64,000 nt of DNA from Triatoma infestans (lineage: Eukaryota; Arthropoda; Insecta; Hemiptera; Reduviidae), in assembly GCA_011037195.1 (NCBI GenBank), contig JAAEAF010000103.1, positions 420,930 through 484,929 on the forward strand, written 5' to 3'. The notes under the pieces were generated by a model. It saw only the letters and a list, made by a program, of their open reading frames with translations, did no database searches and was not told the origin of the DNA. This document shows positions 59,101 to 64,000 of the stretch, one piece after another. Both the position numbers and the translations under genes were made by a program. Each line of letters opens with the position of its first letter. The stretch's first letter is position 1.

Positions 59101-59156
59101 TATCTAGGGTGAAGACATTAGATGATTCAGATGAAGACTTTGAATTATTAGGTTAA
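41167..59156 (+). CDS. Atg4: cysteine protease ATG4 (autophagy)
   Basis: Nine exons, 41167-41284, 45683-45847, 46170-46347, 47484-47563, 51559-51680, 54434-54512, 54588-54733, 58801-58957 and 59101-59156, give 366 residues, all in phase. ATG4 cleaves the C-terminus of ATG8 to expose glycine and later removes lipid from ATG8-PE, in the cytosol and on autophagic membranes. [10 protein letters not shown] and [11 protein letters not shown] (catalytic Cys) are in exons 1-2; [10 protein letters not shown] and [11 protein letters not shown] in exon 3; [20 protein letters not shown] and FLDPHTTQ (catalytic Asp and His) in exons 6-7. The C-terminus EDFELLG contains an LIR (F-x-x-L) for ATG8 binding. 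Length and domain order fit animal ATG4A/B. The ATG at 41167 has a good context, though an upstream in-frame ATG at 41107 exists. AATAAA at 59417-59422 is the likely poly(A) signal. Confidence 0.94.
41800..42790 (+). mobile_element. second Penelope-like fragment, GIY-YIG end, highly decayed
   Basis: Shifted frames on the plus strand give a KINC-like Cys pair and a [10 protein letters not shown] run near 42120-42190, the GIY-YIG signature region. The 3' end repeats the pattern 'ccttgataaagac...gacgaaacg' seen in the 36640 fragment. It lies in ATG4 intron 1. Coding capacity is gone. Confidence 0.6.
43842..43964 (+). repeat. fold-back element, single arm
   Basis: It is a right-arm copy of the 44371-44625 palindrome ('catcctgatgatgggcaaac', 'gaccacaaagagaagcagg', 'cacggaaaatatctc'), without the left arm. 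It lies about 400 bp before the full copy. Confidence 0.65.
44371..44625. repeat. fold-back element, full palindrome copy 2
   Basis: A 255-bp near-perfect palindrome starts AGATATTTTCCGTGATAGCC and ends with the complement. Each arm holds 'tggtcatcgaccggtttcgg' or its complement, a 'catcaggatgc' block and 'agtgtgataacatagattt'. The tail after the right arm, 'gatgctttccagc', matches 385 and 15100. It lies in ATG4 intron 1. Confidence 0.8.
45683..45847 (+). CDS. Atg4: ATG4 exon 2, catalytic cysteine
   Basis: The exon encodes [19 protein letters not shown] and then [15 protein letters not shown], with the nucleophile Cys in GWGC. It has a TTTTTTTCAG acceptor and GTAAAA donor. Confidence 0.92.
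47990..50540. mobile_element. rearranged DDE (mariner-like) transposon fragments
   Basis: The block starts 'gggtgtaacagcaacctctgg' and includes direct repeats 48084-48345 and 49246-49510, and an inverted pair 48385-48512 with 49100-49235. A minus-strand stretch near 48950-48850 reads [14 protein letters not shown], like the DNA-binding start of this transposase family. Two transposase fragments lie head to head: minus 50175-49915, ending with [12 protein letters not shown] and GGHFE, and plus 50185-50536, with [15 protein letters not shown] and [14 protein letters not shown]. The WFQQDG catalytic-Asp motif survives only in a shifted frame. It lies in ATG4 intron 4. Confidence 0.75.
53388..53650 (+). 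mobile_element. mariner transposase remnant
   Basis: Plus-strand frames read an ATKLV-type lead, a [20 protein letters not shown] stretch and then [12 protein letters not shown], the second catalytic Asp block of mariner transposases. [12 protein letters not shown] follows. Stops and shifts interrupt it. It lies in ATG4 intron 5. Confidence 0.6.
54434..54733 (+). CDS. Atg4: ATG4 exons 6-7, Asp-His catalytic pair
   Basis: Exon 6 (54434-54512) and exon 7 (54588-54733) encode the substrate-groove stretch [10 protein letters not shown] and the DPH motif. They end at HMDPSVAV, a conserved strand, with an unusual GTCAGT donor. The intron between them is only 75 bp, against several kb elsewhere. 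Confidence 0.92.
56400..57720. repeat. dispersed AT-rich repeat family, long copy
   Basis: Most of the block is the reverse complement of the 5640-6580 copy: 'cgatttttttt', 'gaattttcccagagaaacat', 'gtagctctttgta', 'ttgagaaaatcgc', 'tacttccggttgagg', ending 'gatatttccggtgaaaact'. The start, 56400-56650, holds modules in plus orientation. It lies in ATG4 intron 7. Confidence 0.65.
57893..58065 (+). repeat. SINE copy, truncated head
   Basis: The B box GAGTTCGAATCC is kept at about 57913 but the A box is lost. The body 'cattgtccggtgatggacaa' to 'ggcagtgcactgataagg' matches the other copies. It lies in ATG4 intron 7. Confidence 0.65.
58801..59156 (+). CDS. Atg4: ATG4 exons 8-9, C-terminus with LIR
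   Basis: Exon 8 (58801-58957) begins [14 protein letters not shown] and exon 9 (59101-59156) ends [10 protein letters not shown] and TAA. The acidic DSDEDF plus FELL is the C-terminal ATG8-interacting motif found in ATG4B. Confidence 0.9.
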
Positions 59157-59416
59157 ATTAGGGTTATCGTGGATGTATATATATGTATAATATGTACTTT
59201 GCCATATAAAATGTTTTCATATTTATTATTTTTAAATGTCTACAGTTATTAAACGATTTCATTTTCTTGTACAGTAATAAGTTAATAATATTTATACTTG
59301 TTTATTATATTTTTTCTTTTGTGTAAAATATTAAGTGCCTCATTTTACATGACTCAATGAAATTGAGAAGGAGCTGCTGCTTTTGTCTATAAATATATAC
59401 TTTATATTTCTTGAGA

Positions 59417-59422
59417 AATAAA
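59417..59422 (+). terminator. ATG4 polyadenylation signal
   Basis: AATAAA lies 261 bases after the ATG4 stop and is followed within 30 bases by a T-rich stretch. Confidence 0.55.
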
Positions 59423-60164
59423 TCTTTAAAATTATATTTTATTTCCCTCTTTTATTTTACTTTAAATACTTATGTTTTCTGAATTGTGTTTGACCAAAAA
59501 AAATACGTACAAAATAATTTTGAATATGAACAATTCTGGGAATAATATTGATACACATAACAAAGCGATAGACATTTAAAGTTGTGTAAACCAATTATAA
59601 AGAGAACAGTTATTTCAGTGAATGTAGCCAAAAAAATTAAAAGAAAAAAAAGATCTGAGAACATGTCCGTCATCAGCAAGCTTCTTTACCTTAATTCTGA
59701 CCGGTTTCAAATTACTTCCACTTTTTAATGTTTGTGACAAGATACCATTTAAAACGATTGTGTATCAATAAACAATCAAGGCACATAAACTTAAAAAGTG
59801 GAAGTAAATGTCTCCATATCTACTAGAATGAACCAGACTGATAATAGAAGAAAATGGGAAACAAGTTATGAAGTAGAAAAGAAGCCCTAGAAAATTCATT
59901 AATGTTTCAGACGCCAATGCTTTCACAGTTTTTATTTTGTGCTGATCACTAATACATAATGTCCGGTACGCCAAGATTCACAATAGCATCTTGAATTTTA
60001 GTTATATTATCAGAAGGTATGAAATTGGTTTGCTTTTCGTCTCCGTCCACGACTGCTGATCACGCTAAACTTAAGAGCCCGCCTGAAAAAATTTTATATT
60101 TTAAACTTACTTGTAATGAAAAGTGATTTCAATTAAGTTTTATTTTTATTTTTTAAAGCTGTTA
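59423..60164. other. intergenic between ATG4 and the LINE
   Basis: This is AT-rich sequence with no recognisable gene. A sharp rise in GC content at about 60165 marks the LINE edge. Confidence 0.5.
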
Positions 60165-60303
60165 CCGCTATGGTAATAAAAAAGCTGGTAACGGTGAGGC
60201 AATAAAACCGATAGGGGGGAGGGCATGCCCGTCGCTCTGGGCGAAGCCGGGGTCAGCCCGCTGTTGAGACCTCAAACCCCTCAGCGGTGTCTGGCGTCCG
60301 AGG

Positions 60304-62286
60304 ATGCCGAAGTGCGGCGGCGGGACGAGCGTAGCTCGCCTTCCCGACCCCCTACTACATCTTAGGATGGGGCTACGGGTCCTGCAAATCAACCTGCACC
60401 ACGCGAAGACCGCCTCGGCGGTCTTGTGCAGGAGGTTTGAATCGGAGCGATTACATATCGCTCTGGTGCAGGAGCCGTGGCTCGTGGCCGAGGAAGTTAG
60501 AGGCATTCGCCCATTCCAAGGCAAGGTGTTATACTGTAAGGGCTCTGGGTTTCCCAGAGCCTGTATAGTCCTTAATAATCAGATTGATGGTAACTTACTG
60601 CCGGCACTTTGCTCAGGCGATTTTGTTACAGCAATTATCTCGGCACGGACCGAAGGTGGAATCAGGAGGCTGGTGGCCTGCTCCGCCTACTTTCCCGGTG
60701 AGGTCCAGTCTTGCCCGCCGGACCTGATGGAAAAGATCGTCGACTTCTGTGAGGCGAAGAATCTCCCGCTCTTCGTGGGATGTGATGCCAACGCACACCA
60801 CCCAGCATGGGGGAGCAGCAACTGCAATAGCAGAGGTAAGTCCCTTTTGGATTTTATCTATGGTAAAGGGTTACTAATCTCTAATTTAGGTAAGGAACCC
60901 ACCTTCGTTACGGTGGCCAGGAGAGAGGTGTTGGACTTGACCCTGACCACCCATAGAATGAGTGATGACATCAGGAACTGACATGTGTCTTAGGAACCAT
61001 CTTGCTCCGACCACAGGCACATCAGGTTCACCATCGACACCCCCCTGCTGCAGCAGGTAACATTTCGGAACCCTCGGGAAACCGACTGGGAAGGATTTGT
61101 GGATTCCCTCAAGTATAGAGTAGAACAGGGAATCTCTGACGGGAGAGGGGTGGAGGGTCTTGAGCGGTCGGTAGAGGAGGTGCAGGAGGCGATAGCCACT
61201 GCCTTCCAAGAAAACTGTCCGGTAAGGTCAAGACCACAGAGAGGAAAGACGGTCTGGTGGAACAATCACCTCGAGAAATTGAGGGCCGAGGTGAGGAAAT
61301 TGTTCAACAGGGCCAAAGTTACCCAGAACTGGACCGTCTATCGGAATGCCCTCACGCAGTACAATAAAGAGATTAGAAAGGCCAAAAGACGTTCGTGGAG
61401 GCGGTTTTGCGAGGAGATTGAGGACTCACCCTCGTGCGCCAGAATCCACAGAGCGTTGGCCAAAGACGGTACTGCGAAGGAAGTGGGGTTCCTCCGAAAG
61501 GGGGATGGAACCTTCACTGTCTCCGAAGAGGAAAGCTTAGAGCTCCTCGCGGAGACGCACTTTCCAGGCTCATCCCGACTTGCAGGCCCAGAGGTGGCGG
61601 GGATCCCTGGGGAAAGGCTCATTAGACCATCCCCAGAGGACTGGAAACTCGCCACTCTCATAACAAGGCCAAGCAAAGTCAGGTGGGCCATCAACAAATC
61701 CCTACGTTTCAAATCTCCTAGGACGGATGGGATTTACCCGGTCCTTCTACAAAAAGGACTAGATATTCTTTTACCATACCTGTGTAGAATCTTTAGGGCA
61801 TGCATAGCCCGAAGATATACGCCGGTACCGTGGCGTGAGGTCAAGGTGATCTACCTCCCCAAGGTGGGTAGAGTGTCTGACCTCAAGCCAGGCTCGTATA
61901 GACCGATTAGCCTAACCTCTTTCCTGAGCAAAGCTCTGGAAAGGTTGGTGGACAGATATATCAGGGATGAGGTCTTGCGTGCAAACCCCCTAAGTGCCCG
62001 CCAATACGCTTATCAACCAGGTAGGTCGGCTGAGGCCGCACTGGATGATCTTAACAGGCTGCTATCAAAATCCTTGGAGGATAAGGAAATTGCGGTAGCC
62101 ACCTTTTTGGACATTGAGGGCGCATTCAATAATGTCTCGCGCACCTCGGTCATCAACTCTCTCCATAAAAGAGGAGTACCAGCAGTGTTATGCGGCTGGA
62201 TGGAGTCTGGCCTAAGTAATCGAATTAACATTTCGACAATAGGCCAGACCACCCTTAGGGTAAAAGTAGGGAGGGGGTGTCCATAG
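60304..62286 (+). pseudogene. LINE endonuclease and start of RT
   Basis: One frame runs from about 60304 to the stop at 62284, interrupted only by TGA 60979-60981 and TAG 60991-60993. It carries the endonuclease (nicks target DNA) and the RT up to motif A-B (DIEGAFNN, then VGRGCP). The stops interrupt between endonuclease motifs and before the SDHR motif. Confidence 0.8.
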
Positions 62287-62339
62287 AGAGGGGTTTTGTC
62301 CCCTCTGATGTGGACTTTGGTCGTTGATGACCTCCTCCA

Positions 62340-63534
62340 CCAACTATATCTGCGGATGGCTTTGACTGTCTAGGCTACGCAGATGATTTGGCGATCGTGG
62401 TAAGAGGCAAATACCCTACTACGATTGCAGAGCGGGTGCAAGTAGCCCTAAACCTGGTTAGGAACTGGTGTAGGGAGGAGGACTTGTCCATAAACCCCCA
62501 CAAAGCCGTAATAGTTCCTTTCACATTGCGCCACAAGTTGGAAGGCCTTTGGCCTCCATTACTTGGGCACACCCCGATTCCATTTGCGACGGAGGCTAAG
62601 TACCTTGATGTTACTTTCGACCAAAGACTCACTTGGAATCAACACATTGACAAAATTTCTCACAGAGCCGATGCGTCATTTAATAGGTGCAGACGGCTTT
62701 GTGGGAGAAACTGAGGCTTGCGCCTTTGGTGCAAGTTTGTCACTATGGATCTACACCAGGATCATCAGACCCATGATTACATATGGGTCGGTAGTTTGGT
62801 GGACCAAAACGCTACAGAAGGGGGCGGTGGGAAGGCTTGGTGGGATCCAAAGGCGAGCATGCCTGGGTTCCACGGGGGCCATGAAGACCACCCCGACTGC
62901 GGCGTTGGAAGTCCTCCTCAATCTGCCACCATTACACATTCTCGTTCTAGGCGAAGCCAGAATGGGAATACATAGGCTCCTGCAGGGGCCGCCTCCCATC
63001 ACCTCTAGGCATGATCGTAATAACCAGAGGTTGATTGAGGAAATCAAGGCGGACTATCTTCTGGGGATGCCAACGGATAGGATGGTTCCTAAGTATTTTT
63101 TCGAAAGGAACTTCCATATTGTCATACCGAGCAGAGGCGAATGGGGCTGCGACCCACCCCTGTTCGGTAACTCGATCTGGTACACAGATGGATCCAAAAC
63201 TCCGACTGGGGTCGGAGCTGGGGTCTACGGGGGAAGGCCTAAAGTTAAAATTAAGGCCAGCCTAGGGAAGTACGCCACGGTCTTTCAGGCTGAAGTCGTG
63301 GCGTTACAACTCTGCGCTAGGGAGATTATAAGGCAAAGGATAGTGGGTAGAAGAGTGGCCATATACTCCGACAGTCAGGCAGCCCTGAAGGCACTTTCCT
63401 CACACCAAATAGTCTCAAGACTGGTGTGGGACTGCCTACTTGCTCTCACCGAGGTGGGTACTCGGAATAAACTGACACTCGCCTGGGTGCCGGGACATGC
63501 GGGGTCCTGGGCAATGAGAGGGCGGATGCCCTAG
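62340..63534 (+). pseudogene. LINE RT end and RNase H
   Basis: From about 62345 the frame changes and YADDLAIV is read, followed by the thumb region (GYLPTTIAER-like, then FDQRLTWNQHI). A second shift near 62710 leads to the frame containing RNase H, ending at 63534. RNase H helps remove template RNA. Catalytic Asp in YTDGSK, Glu in QAEVVAL and Asp in YSDSQ are kept. Confidence 0.8.
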
Positions 63535-63539
63535 CGAGG

Positions 63540-63949
63540 GAGGGTTCGCAGGGTACCTTTATAGGCCCCGAACCTTCTGCGGCTTGTCCAGGAGCCTCAT
63601 TCAAACTTCTATCAGGGGGTGGATAGAAGATCAGCGTCTGCGTTGGTGGGAGGGAACACCAGGACAGAGGCAGGCAAAGCTCTTCATTAAAAGACATTTG
63701 CCTAAATTTACCAAAGACCTACTGAGCCAAACCCGAAGGGTTTTTATAAGGTTAATTGTGGGTCTACTAACAGGGCATTGTAGGCTGAATAGACACATGC
63801 ACCACCTACAACTTGCGGATAGTGTGGTATGCCGATTCTGCAAGGTAGAGGAGGAGACCCCTGCGCACATCCTTGTGAGTGCGCCGGCCTGGCGAGGATT
63901 AGGTTTCTTCAATTGGGGACGGGCAATCCAGAAGTTGGAAGCTTCATGA
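63540..63949 (+). pseudogene. LINE C-terminal zinc-motif region
   Basis: A third frame gives the C-terminus with VCRFCKVEEETPAHIL. In related LINEs this ends in a Cys to make CCHC, but here the position reads Ser (LVSAPAW), so the motif is incomplete. Stop at 63947-63949, then probable 3' UTR to the window end. Confidence 0.7.
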
Positions 63950-64000
63950 CGGAGTCGCTCTCAGCTTTGCTAGGATTGATTAGGAGGGCAAAGCTGGGGG

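Larger units (their letters stand above)
60165..64000 (+). mobile_element. I-group-like LINE (APE, RT, RNase H), 5'-truncated and broken
   Basis: The block is roughly half GC, against about a third in the host. It encodes, in order, an AP-type endonuclease (LQINLHH at about 60380, QEPW, DANAHH, SDHR near 61010), RT (RPISLTSFLSKALERLVD, FLDIEGAFNN, YADD at 62376-62387), RNase H (IWYTDGSKTP, SDSQAAL, WVPGHAG; 63175-63510) and a C-terminal zinc region (about 63825). This order with RNase H is typical of the I group (I, Loa, Nimb and kin). No ORF1 is present, so the 5' end is lost. Breaks: in-frame TGA 60979 and TAG 60991, TAG 62284, and frame shifts near 62345, 62710 and 63515. The element runs to the window edge. 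Confidence 0.88.

Noticed and set aside
1..64000. CRISPR array, operon or phage-like defence system
   Set aside because: The DNA is plainly eukaryotic, with introns and animal genes; the regular repeats seen are transposon-derived and not spaced like a CRISPR array.

Overview
The window is AT-rich eukaryotic nuclear DNA with GT-AG introns, long repeat-filled introns and many decayed transposons. An env-bearing gypsy-group element (errantivirus), Penelope-like elements, mariner-type transposons and APE-type LINEs together point to an insect or closely related arthropod. I cannot narrow it further from sequence alone. No bacterial-type system, CRISPR array or operon is present.

Four host genes can be assembled from conserved protein sequence and splice sites. 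(1) 3116-13817 (+): a five-exon LAMP-family lysosomal membrane glycoprotein with signal peptide, Pro/Thr-rich hinge, one four-cysteine LAMP domain, a membrane span and a C-terminal lysosomal sorting signal. (2) 24963-25373 (+): a single-exon SDHAF2/Sdh5, the mitochondrial factor for flavinylation of succinate dehydrogenase. (3) 39734-29599 (-): at least 13 exons of IFT81, the intraflagellar-transport subunit, with a perfect RFX X-box about 115 bp before its start codon. (4) 41167-59156 (+): nine exons of the autophagy protease ATG4, divergent from IFT81, with catalytic Cys and Asp-Pro-His motifs and a C-terminal LIR. The genes do not form one pathway. Each open reading frame joins in phase across all listed exons.

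The rest is mostly mobile DNA. A nearly full-length errantivirus (16582-23993) has 242-bp LTRs, a 4-bp target duplication, a tRNA-Lys-type primer site, gag, pol and env. It carries many frame breaks and an altered integrase catalytic position, so it is dead. A GC-rich, 5'-truncated LINE with endonuclease, RT and RNase H (60165 to the window end) is also broken. Two Penelope-like fragments lie in an IFT81 intron and an ATG4 intron. A rearranged DDE transposon occupies an ATG4 intron (about 47.99-50.54 kb), with a mariner remnant near 53.4 kb and LINE scraps near 2.1, 10.7 and 28.3 kb.

Several short families recur: tRNA-headed SINE-like copies (at least seven), fold-back palindromes carrying a shared motif, and a roughly 0.3-1 kb AT-rich dispersed repeat. 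The errantivirus landed inside a copy of that last repeat. The most useful observations are the IFT81 X-box, the unresolved IFT81 exon, the duplicated splice-donor leader of the errantivirus, and the palindromic repeat families.
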